Origin: Dokdonella sp.
GTDB taxonomy: Bacteria > Pseudomonadota > Gammaproteobacteria > Xanthomonadales > Rhodanobacteraceae
NCBI GenBank assembly: GCA_019634795.1
Contig: JAHCAR010000003.1
Span: 1-64,000 of the forward strand
DNA: 64,000 bases
Reading direction: 5' to 3'
A model generated the notes under the pieces. The model did not search any database and was not told the DNA's origin. It was given only the letters and a program-made list of their open reading frames with translations. The position numbers and the translations under genes are program-made. Shown piece after piece: positions 1 to 7,628 of this stretch; position 1 is the stretch's first letter; each line of letters starts with the position of its first letter.

Positions 1-74
1 GAGACGCCGAGCAGGCGGCACAACACACCCAGAGGATAATGAGCCCGTTCACGTGCGACGAAGGCGTACCTCAC
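1..74 (-). CDS. IS3-family transposase OrfB, N-terminal fragment (runs off left edge)
   Basis: Only the first 24 codons lie in the window. The GTG start overlaps the orfA stop (GTGA), and the reading begins VRYAFVARERAHYPLG, similar to the start of IS3-family OrfB proteins, which carry the DDE integrase domain further downstream. The frame is -1 relative to orfA, as expected for the OrfAB fusion made by programmed frameshifting. The catalytic part is outside the window, so activity cannot be judged. Confidence 0.75.
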   Translation of the reverse strand, partial: MRYAFVARERAHYPLGVLCRLLGV

Positions 75-364
75 TTGGACTCCTTGGCGAAGAACGCCGT
101 CGCTTTTTTTAAGATTTCTCGCTCCATCTTGAGCGTCGCGTTCTCAGCGCGCAGCCGAGCCAGCTCGGCTTCGAGGTCGCTGACCGGCAGACGGGTGGGG
201 GTGCTGAGTGGCTTGCCGGCACGCGATATGCCTAACCAGTTGGCCAACGTCTTGACCGAAACATCCAGCTGACGGGCAGCCTTTGCAGAACCGATGGACT
301 CAGCCAGGGCGACCGCTTGGGCCTTGAAGTCGTCCGTGTATTGACGACGGGGAATACGTTGCAT
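71..364 (-). CDS. IS3-family transposase OrfA (helix-turn-helix subunit)
   Basis: This 97-aa protein is the DNA-binding subunit of an IS3-type transposase. Residues from about 8 to 45 (YTDDFKAQAVALAES, then AARQLDVSVKTLANW) form the helix-turn-helix, and a leucine-zipper-like stretch follows (LEAELARLRAENATLKMEREILKK). I chose the ATG at 364 because GGAGG lies about 5 nt upstream; the frame also offers a TTG at 376. A run of seven A (plus-strand T at 104-110) sits in the codons TTA AAA AAA, the usual -1 slippery site. After a slip the -1 frame is open straight into orfB. Family assignment is secure; the subgroup is not. Confidence 0.9.
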   Translation of the reverse strand: MQRIPRRQYTDDFKAQAVALAESIGSAKAARQLDVSVKTLANWLGISRAGKPLSTPTRLPVSDLEAELARLRAENATLKMEREILKKATAFFAKESK

Positions 365-466
365 AGGAACCTCCAAGAAGCATTGAAGTTAACGCTTCTT
401 GGCGTCCGTTTCAGCGGGGCAGGTTCAAGTCGGGGACCGATCTGATCGTGTGGGTGGGTTGCGCAG

Positions 467-1114
467 CTAGCCCTGCCGCTCGTGATTGCGCATCAGGGGT
501 GGCGTGAAGCTCCTGTCGATGCGGGCCCTTCGCAGGGCCGCGACAGCCGCCAGGATCATCGAGCACGCCAATGCGAGGCGTTCCATAAACGAATCTGTCG
601 GAAGCGGCGAAGCGCCTTCGATGCCAATCGGCGCTTGCGGGTCGGCGGGGCCCTGATGCGGGGTGTTGACGTGGAAGAGCGCATAGCCCCATCCCCCTTG
701 GGTCGCGGCGATGTTCTGCGTTGTCGTGCCGGGAATCGAGGCTAATACGCTATGGCCGATTTGCCCGATCCGGAAGTTGGGGGTTCGCGCGACGCCATTT
801 TCGTCCGTAACGACGGCCAATTCCCGGACGCCTCCGAAATCGCCGTAGGCACTGAGGGGTGGAGCGAGGTCGGGATTCAGATTGTATTGGTAGTCCGGTT
901 GGAAGTAGACGGTCACGCCGCGCAGGGGATTGCCGGCCGGATCGGTCAGCCGCAAGGCGAACGGGTGGGGCACGATGGTGCCGGCGGGTCCCTCGACGAC
1001 ATGGTTTCCGACGAAGGCCATGTCGAGATTCGGGTAGTTCTCTCGGATCGTCGCCCATGACGGTGCGGAGAAGGTCACCGCCATGGCGATGCCAAGAATA
1101 CGTGTCCTTTTCAT
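467..1114 (-). CDS. Exported protein with Ig-like domain and IPTL-like C-terminal anchor
   Basis: A 215-aa protein of unknown function. Residues 1-21 look like a Sec signal peptide ending in SWA. The middle (about 35-130) resembles a bacterial Ig-like (Big-1 type) domain, with phrases such as LRLTDPAGNPLRGVTVYF and VVTDENGVARTPNFRIG. Near the C-terminus LPTD is followed by a hydrophobic stretch and the basic cluster RRARIDR, the three-part plan of IPTL/PEP-CTERM surface-sorting signals, although the protein continues about 15 residues beyond it. It is probably an outer-envelope protein. The adjacent IS end may have affected its downstream context. Confidence 0.6.
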   Translation of the reverse strand: MKRTRILGIAMAVTFSAPSWATIRENYPNLDMAFVGNHVVEGPAGTIVPHPFALRLTDPAGNPLRGVTVYFQPDYQYNLNPDLAPPLSAYGDFGGVRELAVVTDENGVARTPNFRIGQIGHSVLASIPGTTTQNIAATQGGWGYALFHVNTPHQGPADPQAPIGIEGASPLPTDSFMERLALACSMILAAVAALRRARIDRSFTPPLMRNHERQG

Positions 1115-1332
1115 CGATGCGTTTCCCGGAGCCGGGCTGGATAGGGTGTCTCCAAGACGGACGCAGCGCGGCGCATCATCGTCGCACGGTGCGAATGACG
1201 GATATTCCTGAAGTCGCCAACGAAGGGGTCGATCGGCCGTCGAAGCGATTCAGGTCGCGGCGGTCCTCCAGTTGGCAAACATTCCTCGATCGGTCATCTT
1301 TGGCAGCCCGATAGCCGTCCAAGGTTGCTCGA

Positions 1333-2625
1333 ATGTCCGTGCCACTCCCTTCGTCGTCCACCACGATCGTTCCGTTCTGGAATCGCCTGCGCGAGATCAC
1401 GCGCTACCCCGCGCATTCGAGTGCGTTGCTGACGATCGTGATCCTGGCGTTCTGCAACCTGGCCGTGTTCCTGCCGTTCGGCTGGTTCCTGCAACTGCTG
1501 GTGACGGTGGCGATGTACCGGTATGCGTTCGAATGCCTGCAATCGACGGCGAACGGACACATGGAGCCGCCGGAGATGATGCAATCGACCGACGGCAGCC
1601 TCGGCTGGAAGCTGATCTGGTTGATGGTCATCTTCGTAATCTTCATCGCGGTCGGCGTTGCGATGCTGGGGCCGGTCGTCGGTATCGTCCTGATGCTGTT
1701 CCTCGGCTTGAGCCTGCCGGGTGCGGTGATGACGCTTGCCATGGACGAGAGCCTGGCAAGCGCGCTGAGTCCGGCCAAGTGGATCGCGATCCAGGGCCGC
1801 ATCGGCTGGCCGTACCTCGCCGTGGTCGGTTTGTGCGTGGTGATCATGATCAGCCAGGGCTACGCGAACGAGGCGGTCTCCCGTGTTCTGCCGGCGTTCG
1901 TCTCGCTGATCGTGGTCGGCGTGATCGCCAACTACGCACTGGTCATGACCTTCCACCTGATGGGCTATCTGCTCTACCAGTTCCACGATGAAGTTGGATT
2001 CGAGCCGGCCGCGCCGCAGATGGTCAAGGCGCTCAAGAAGCCCGATCCGGACCAGGACGTGCTCGACGAGGCGGCCGAACTTGTTCGGGGCGGCAGTCCC
2101 GAGAACGCGACGGAATTGTTGCGCGGTCATCTGCGCAGTCGCGGGGGTACGCCAGCCGTGCATACGCAATACCGGAAGCTGCTTCGCCTTCAGGACAACC
2201 GCGACGAGCTGCTGCGGCACGGCCAGGAGTACCTCAATGTCCTGATGGCGCAGGAGAAGCCGCGGCATGCGCTGGAACTCCTGCGCGAGTGCCAGGCGAT
2301 CGAGCCGACGTTCAGCCCGACCGATGCTGACCAGATCACCGAGCTCGCGAACCTGGCGGGGCAGGGCGGACAGGCGGACATCGCGCTGCGCCTGCTGTCG
2401 GGGTTCCACAAGCGGTTCCCGAAGAGCAAGGACATTCCGAAGAACTACCTGCTCGTTGCGACCTTGATGCACGAGCGCATGAACCAGGACGAGAAGGCGA
2501 TCGCCCTTTTGAAGCAACTCAAGGCCACCTATCCGGGCGATCCGCTGATGCCTGAGATCGAACAGCGGCTTGGGGTAATCGAGCGCATGGTGGCGACGGC
2601 GAAGAAGCCGGGGGCGCCGGGGTGA
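1333..2625 (+). CDS. Integral membrane protein with C-terminal TPR-like region
   Basis: A 430-aa protein. Residues about 30-230 hold five or six hydrophobic segments (for example LIWLMVIFVIFIAVGVAML and VSLIVVGVIANYALVM). The remainder is soluble, helical and degenerate-repeat in character (AAELVRGGSPENATELLRGHL; ALELLRECQAI; KAIALLKQL), which suggests tetratricopeptide repeats facing the cytoplasm. No catalytic motif is visible. The membrane half has the look of a DUF4013-type domain, but I cannot confirm that. It is a single gene with no obvious operon partner. Confidence 0.7.
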   Translation: MSVPLPSSSTTIVPFWNRLREITRYPAHSSALLTIVILAFCNLAVFLPFGWFLQLLVTVAMYRYAFECLQSTANGHMEPPEMMQSTDGSLGWKLIWLMVIFVIFIAVGVAMLGPVVGIVLMLFLGLSLPGAVMTLAMDESLASALSPAKWIAIQGRIGWPYLAVVGLCVVIMISQGYANEAVSRVLPAFVSLIVVGVIANYALVMTFHLMGYLLYQFHDEVGFEPAAPQMVKALKKPDPDQDVLDEAAELVRGGSPENATELLRGHLRSRGGTPAVHTQYRKLLRLQDNRDELLRHGQEYLNVLMAQEKPRHALELLRECQAIEPTFSPTDADQITELANLAGQGGQADIALRLLSGFHKRFPKSKDIPKNYLLVATLMHERMNQDEKAIALLKQLKATYPGDPLMPEIEQRLGVIERMVATAKKPGAPG

Positions 2626-2762
2626 CGGTGTCGTCCTGCTGTTGGCGGACGGGTGGGGATTGTTGTGCAATGGGATCGGCTTTGATGCGGTGCTCGAATT
2701 GCGTCGGGCAAGCGCTGGGCTTCAGGGCTGACGTATCTCGGATCACGGGTCGCCTGGCTCCA

Positions 2763-3052
2763 TAGGGAGGCTCTGAACAAGTGGCACAACCGTCACGACG
2801 CCTGCCTGCATGCAGATCGCGGCGCGCCGACGCTGACAGACTGGCCGTCTTTCAAGGCGGCGCAACAAAGAGTTGCGCGCAGGCAGGCGTCGCCCAAGCG
2901 ATTGATTCAATGGAACACGGGTGGCGTCCAGAAGGCCCGCCAAAGGCACCGCGCGGCTCGTCAAGGCAACCAGCCTTCACGTCGCCACGCAGCACCTGTG
3001 GCGAGCCTTCTGAACGCCATGACGATCGCGCCACTTGTTCAGAGCCTCCCTA
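2763..3052. mobile_element. MITE-like element with perfect 22-bp terminal inverted repeats
   Basis: Positions 2763-2784 and 3031-3052 are perfect inverted repeats; the core arm reads GGAGGCTCTGAACAAGTGG. The similarity continues imperfectly inward for another 16 bp (12 matches). Inside there is a further inverted pair, GACGCCTGCCTGC at 2797-2809 and its complement at 2879-2891. The 290-bp unit has no convincing ORF. This architecture fits a non-autonomous transposable element or a large structured repeat. I see no second copy in the window and no clear target duplication. Confidence 0.65.
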
Positions 3053-3074
3053 GCTTCGTTGACCACCCTCATCA

Positions 3075-3095
3075 GCCCCGGATCAGGTCCGGGGC
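3075..3095. repeat. REP-like hairpin
   Basis: Arms GCCCCGGA and TCCGGGGC enclose the loop TCAGG. There is no T-run after it, so a terminator is less likely than a dispersed palindromic repeat. Similar CCCGG hairpins occur at 12709-12728 and 16276-16293. Confidence 0.45.
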
Positions 3096-3385
3096 AGGCT
3101 CTGTCGGCAGTTGAACTCGCGCCATCCATGGCGCTCGCCCTTCGGGCAGCATTCGCTGCGCAAAACAGCAATTCTGCCGTTTTGTCACCCGCCAGCGGGA
3201 GAAGCAGGCCCTGATTGGCAGGGGCGAGAATGTGAATCTCTCGCCGTTGGGCCGGTCCGCGTTTGAAGAAGCGGTTCTGGCCCTCGAGTCACGCGCGGCT
3301 TGAGGCGAAACGGTGCGTTCGCGTCGCGCGCTCGGTGGCGCACATCACGGTGAAAGCCGGCGTGGATCCGCGAAGCAGCGACGAC

Positions 3386-4864
3386 TCAGGCGTTTTGTTG
3401 AAGCAGGAACCGCGCCTTCGGTGCGAACTCACTGTGTGCGAAATGTTCGGCGAGATAGGTCAGGCGTTCGCGGCGCTGGGTCGAGGCCTCAGGTGCGCGC
3501 AGGGAGAAGGCGAACCAGGCCGACGCGAGTGCTGGGAGATCCGGCTTGGCCTTACCGATGGCGCGCAGCAATGCATCGACGTCCGCATCGGCGCGGATTC
3601 GCAGCAACGGGTTGACGAGGCGCAGCAGGACCGGGGCTGGGATGCGTGGCAGGCCCGAACAGGCCTTGAGGTAATCGGTCCAGATATCCCTGATCTCGCG
3701 AATGGTGGCCTCATCGGTCGCCGGAAACGTGAGCACGCGCGTGACTGCAGTGTCGATTTGTGCAGGCGTGCCGCCGTATCGCGTGCAACGGTACAGCGCG
3801 ATCAGGATGTGCAGCTGTCCCGGTTCGTCGGCGTCGATCCGCTCGAGCAGGACCCGTGCCTGCGAGATTTCCAGTCGGCCGATGTGTTCGAGTGCCTGCG
3901 TGTACGCAAGGGCGTGGCCGTCGCGCTTTTCCGCGCGCTCGTCTTCTTCGACGAAATTGCCACGGATGCCGTTGTAGCGACGCAGTACCACGGCGAGCCC
4001 GGCGCCGGCGATGATGCCGCCGGCATGGGCGTCGAAACCGATCCCGGCGTCCGGATTGAGCCACAGGTTCAACAGCTGCCAACCGAGCCAGAACGGCAAC
4101 AGCACGAGTGCCGGCACGCGCACGTAGTCGAACACGACGAAGAACCAGTAGAACACGCGAACCCGGCGCAGACCCCAGATCACGCAGTAGGCCCCCATCA
4201 GCGCCGCGATCGCGCCCGATGCGCCGAGCGCGAAGCCTTCATCGCCCCAGTGCCATGCGAGGGTCGTGAACGACGCGCCGAAACCGCCAGCGAGGTAGAG
4301 GCCGAGGAACCACCACGGGCCGAGTGCGCCTTCGACCAGCAGGCCGAGAATCAGCAGGAACACCATGTTGCCGATCAGGTGCTCGAGGCCCCCGTGCATG
4401 AACATGGCCCAGGCCATGCGCCCCGGCTCGACGCCCGAAAAGCGCAGGGCATGCCGTGAGGTAAACGCGCTGTCGCGGATGCGATCGAATTCGACGCGTT
4501 TCGCATGCCAGTCCGCGTAATGCTCACTGCCCGGTTCGATCACGAGCCCCGCGCGCAAGTCGGTGAGGAAGGCTTGATCGGACTCGATCAGGGCCACCTT
4601 GAGTCTCGCCGGCGCGGTCTGCATGGATTGCAGACGCAGGTCGCTGTCCTCATTGTCGGCGTGCTCGAGCAGCCAGTCCTGATAGGCCGGAAATTCGGTT
4701 CGCCCGAGATCGGACTGCGCGTAGTAGTCCAATGCCTGGCCGAGCACGCGGTCGTCGCCCGATTGAAGGGCGAAGTAGACCAGGCAGTTGAGCAGGATCA
4801 GCGTCAGCGTGACCATCGGCGCGTTGGCCAGGGTCATGCGACGGTGGAGCGGCAGGATCAGCAA
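3386..4864 (-). CDS. Rhomboid-family intramembrane serine protease with C-terminal extension
   Basis: A 492-aa inner-membrane protease expected to cleave within or next to transmembrane helices. The rhomboid core spans about 15-295. It has the MHGGLEHLIGN motif (His157, His162, Asn166), the catalytic serine in GASG (Ser216) and the catalytic histidine in HAGG (His280). Two unusual parts are visible: a soluble insert of about 100 residues between the first helix and the core, and a helical C-terminal region of about 190 residues that may be TPR-like. The Ser/His dyad is intact, so it should be active. The substrate is unknown. Confidence 0.9.
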   Translation of the reverse strand: MLILPLHRRMTLANAPMVTLTLILLNCLVYFALQSGDDRVLGQALDYYAQSDLGRTEFPAYQDWLLEHADNEDSDLRLQSMQTAPARLKVALIESDQAFLTDLRAGLVIEPGSEHYADWHAKRVEFDRIRDSAFTSRHALRFSGVEPGRMAWAMFMHGGLEHLIGNMVFLLILGLLVEGALGPWWFLGLYLAGGFGASFTTLAWHWGDEGFALGASGAIAALMGAYCVIWGLRRVRVFYWFFVVFDYVRVPALVLLPFWLGWQLLNLWLNPDAGIGFDAHAGGIIAGAGLAVVLRRYNGIRGNFVEEDERAEKRDGHALAYTQALEHIGRLEISQARVLLERIDADEPGQLHILIALYRCTRYGGTPAQIDTAVTRVLTFPATDEATIREIRDIWTDYLKACSGLPRIPAPVLLRLVNPLLRIRADADVDALLRAIGKAKPDLPALASAWFAFSLRAPEASTQRRERLTYLAEHFAHSEFAPKARFLLQQNA

Positions 4865-5103
4865 GGCGAATCTCCCCGAGGCGCGGCGACTATATCAGCA
4901 CGTCGCTCGGCGCCGATATTCGCGCTCGCCTGCTGACGGGTGAGCCGGCCGGAGCATGGCGAGGGCGGTCCGCGCAGCGGCTCGGTCGCCTCGGAGGATC
5001 GCGCGGTACGCGCATGGCTCGAATCGTCGAAGCCGATCCTGTCCAGTGATCGACCCTTGCTGCCTGCGTGCTGCGAATTTGACCACTTCGTTCGCGACGA
5101 TGA

Positions 5104-5304
5104 CTATGGGTCGAATCCATCCTCGAACAACGTGTCGTCCACAACATGCACGGCGTAGCGACCGGCGGAGGCCTGGTCGCTGCCGTTGAAGTCAGGGTCG
5201 CCGTAGGTCGTTACGCCGATGCAGTAGCGGCCGGATGTCGCCAAGGTGCCGGTTTCGAGGCGTGCGTTGAATTGCTCTCGCAGCCGTTCAATCTGCGCGA
5301 ACAC
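5104..5304 (-). pseudogene. Orphan 3' end of an exported protein gene, ending in an LFEDGFDP tail
   Basis: The open frame is only 66 codons and overlaps the gspE stop by 17 nt. From about residue 24 it reads like the end of a large secreted protein (SGRYCIGVTTYGDPDF, then RYAVHVVDDTLFEDGFDP). The final residues match the GF[DE] tail of five long exported proteins in this window. No signal peptide or upstream domain exists. I read it as a remnant whose 5' part was lost, probably when gspE or its flank was rearranged. A real 66-aa protein cannot be excluded. Confidence 0.6.
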
Positions 5305-6970
5305 GCCAGGCCTCGGTCAACGAGATTGCGCCGCTGCGCGCCAGGGCCACAGCCGCCTGCGTGATCGGGATCATGCCTTCGGCGATAGCCGCTTCATGCA
5401 GGGCATCGGCATCGGCGCCGGGCACGATGAGACGGCGCAATCGCGGCGTCATCACCATCAGTTCGTACACGGCCTGGCGGCGGAATACGCCGAGCCCCTC
5501 GCAGTGATGGCAGCCGCGGCCGATCTGGAATTTCTCATCGGCAGCGATACCCAGCGTTTCGCGGACATGCATGTCCACGGCTTCCTCGACGCGGCAATGC
5601 TGGCAGGTCAGGCGCACCAGTCGCTGCGAGATCACGGCGAGCAGTGAGGTGCGCAGCAGATAGGACTCCACGCCAAGGTCGAGCAGGCGAGTGACGGTTG
5701 TGGCAGCGGTATTCGTGTGCAGGGTGCTCAGCATGAGATGGCCGGTCAGCGCGCTCTCGACGGCGATGTCGGCGGTCTCGCGATCGCGGATTTCCCCGAC
5801 CATGATCACGTCGGGATCGTGACGGAGAAAATTGCGCATTGCGCTGGCGAATGTGAAGCCGGCGGCGCGGTTGACCTGCATCTGCTGGATGTCGGCGATA
5901 TGGAATTCGACCGGATCCTCGATCGTGAGGATGTTGATGCGCTGTTTGCGCAGTTCCATCAGCATGGCGTAGAGGGTCGTGGACTTCCCGCAACCGGTCG
6001 GTCCGGTGGCGAGGAACATGCCGTGGCTGCGTGCCATGACGTCCTCGACGCGTCTTCGGTCGGCTTCGCTGAGGCCGAGTTCGTCGAGATTCCAGAGGCT
6101 TTCGGTCGTATCGAGCAGGCGGATGACGATGCTCTCTCCGAATACCGTTGGAAGCAGCGAGATGCGCAGGTCGACGCTGCGTGCGTCGTCGATGTGGAAT
6201 GTCGTGCGACCGTCCTGCGGCCGCCGGTGCTCAGCGAGATTCATTCCCGCGAGGACCTTGATCCGGCTGACCACGGCCGGATTCAGGGCGCGTGCCAGCC
6301 GGCGCACCGGAACGAGCTCGTCGTCGATCCGGAAAAGTACGTCGGTGGCGTTCTCCCCGGGGCGCAAGTGTATGTCCGATGCGCGTCGGCTGACCGCGTC
6401 GGCAATCAGCGTGTGGACCATGCTCACGACCGGCATTTCCAGGGCGAGACGTTGTGCTTCCTGTTCGCTGGGCGACTGCGCGTCGATGATGTCCGTGTCG
6501 AGGCCGAGTTGCAGGGCCATCGCACGATCTTCGACCTGGTCGTAATGCCGCGCGATGGCCTCGCGGATCTGAATTGGGGATGCGACCAGGGGCAGGACTC
6601 TTTCACGGCTCAGAAAGTCGAGCAGGCGCTGGGCATCCGGCCCGCTGGGGTCTTCCATGGCCACGGCCAGCAATCCCTTGTGCAGGCGCAGTGGGACCGC
6701 GCGGAGGCGGCGGGCGAGATCGGGTGGAATCAGAGCCAGCGCGTCGGATTGAGCCGAAATCCGTTCGAGTCGCACAAGCGGCAGACCGAGGGATTGCGCG
6801 ATCGCGTAGGTCGGTTCGCCAGCGTCTTCCCCGAGTGCCAGCCAGGTCTTCTGGTCGATCGCCGGGTAGCCCCTCTCGGCATAGACGTTCGGAAAGTTGC
6901 GAAGATAGTCGTCCAGGGCGACGGCATCGGCCAGCAAAGGGGGTTTGATGGTCAGGATGTCGCGGGTCAT
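5288..6970 (-). CDS. gspE: GspE/PilB-family secretion ATPase (type II secretion system E-like)
   Basis: A 560-aa cytoplasmic hexameric ATPase of the type that powers type II secretion or type IV pilus assembly. It shows Walker A GPTGCGKST near residue 325, an Asp box (DPDVIMVGEIRDRETA), a His box (LSTLHTNTA), and a zinc tetracysteine region (CQHC, then CHHC about 25 residues on) typical of GspE. I use the ATG at 6970; the frame stays open to 7216, but the extra 82 codons do not resemble a GspE N-terminus. No other gsp or pil gene is near, so the choice between GspE and PilB roles rests on the family features only. Confidence 0.85.
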   Translation of the reverse strand: MTRDILTIKPPLLADAVALDDYLRNFPNVYAERGYPAIDQKTWLALGEDAGEPTYAIAQSLGLPLVRLERISAQSDALALIPPDLARRLRAVPLRLHKGLLAVAMEDPSGPDAQRLLDFLSRERVLPLVASPIQIREAIARHYDQVEDRAMALQLGLDTDIIDAQSPSEQEAQRLALEMPVVSMVHTLIADAVSRRASDIHLRPGENATDVLFRIDDELVPVRRLARALNPAVVSRIKVLAGMNLAEHRRPQDGRTTFHIDDARSVDLRISLLPTVFGESIVIRLLDTTESLWNLDELGLSEADRRRVEDVMARSHGMFLATGPTGCGKSTTLYAMLMELRKQRINILTIEDPVEFHIADIQQMQVNRAAGFTFASAMRNFLRHDPDVIMVGEIRDRETADIAVESALTGHLMLSTLHTNTAATTVTRLLDLGVESYLLRTSLLAVISQRLVRLTCQHCRVEEAVDMHVRETLGIAADEKFQIGRGCHHCEGLGVFRRQAVYELMVMTPRLRRLIVPGADADALHEAAIAEGMIPITQAAVALARSGAISLTEAWRVRAD

Positions 6971-7628
6971 TGAAGGTCCGGTTCGAGTCGTCAGGCTGGC
7001 GGTGCTGCTCGTTCCGATGCAGTGGTCAGTTCCGACCGATTGCGCGCCGAACGGGTTTTTAACTGTGGGGGCATCAGGCAGTTCGAAGCGATTTCCTGGG
7101 CCTCCCTGCCGGATATAGCAAGAACGGGGCCAGACCAGCGATTTGACGGAAGAAGCGGGAGGGATCACGAGGACATCCACCCTATCCAGAGGCCAGAGGC
7201 CAGTGGGCGAGGGCACCGCATGGGCAAGTGCGGCAGTCGAACAGGGTCTCTGGCGTCGGGGACGTGCCAGATTGGGCGTGCAAAGCGCCGCAGTTGACGA
7301 CTAAAGGGGATGCTCGAGCTGCTGGATCGTGCTCGGTTGGCAGTAGACCGATCTTTTGCTATTGCGTCAGTGAATCAGGCTTCTTGTCGTCGCAGCAGGG
7401 ATTGCGCGCTGCCGATGCCCTTGAGCCGGGATTGTCCGATGGCGGCGGCCTTCTCGATCAATGATTGAGCGGTGCCGACGGCTCGCCAGTGGCGAGTCCA
7501 AGAGCCGAGCATTTGCCGGTGTCATTGGCTCACGGTGCGCCGTCGAGCCGGGCCCTCCAGCAACGGAATGACGGCCATTGCTCGAGGGACAAACTGGCGG
7601 TTCCCGAGGGTCTCGAAGGATTCCGAGG
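6971..7628. other. 658-bp interval without a supported gene
   Basis: This lies upstream of gspE and downstream of the propeller gene, both on the minus strand. It should carry the gspE promoter, but I see no convincing -35/-10 pair or terminator hairpin. A 45-codon minus-strand frame at 7375-7512 has plausible composition but no ribosome-binding site. Confidence 0.4.

Larger units (their letters stand above)
1..427 (-). mobile_element. IS3-family insertion sequence, one end
   Basis: The element contains orfA and the start of orfB. Its right-hand terminus is placed at about 427 because the minus strand reads TGAACCTGCCCCGCTGAAAC inward from there, beginning with the TG typical of IS3-family ends. 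The other end and the target duplication are outside the window, so the exact boundary is an inference. The neighbouring gene ends about 40 bp away and is not visibly interrupted. Confidence 0.7.
2626..3385. other. Gene-free interval holding the MITE-like element and one REP-like hairpin
   Basis: Between the TPR membrane protein and the convergent rhomboid gene I find no supported coding sequence. The interval holds the inverted-repeat element (2763-3052) and, at 3075-3095, a hairpin with 8-bp arms GCCCCGGA/TCCGGGGC around TCAGG. About 290 bp after the hairpin show nothing recognisable. Confidence 0.6.

Noticed and set aside
1294-2670. A 458-codon minus-strand frame opposite the TPR membrane protein
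   Set aside because: It is rich in Arg, His and Gln as expected for the antisense frame of a GC-rich gene; the plus-strand protein has membrane segments and normal composition.
7375-7512. A 45-codon minus-strand ORF with an internal repeat (GTAQSLIEK and GSAQSLLRR)
   Set aside because: The composition is protein-like, but it has no ribosome-binding site and no recognised relatives. It could be a remnant; there is not enough support for a gene.
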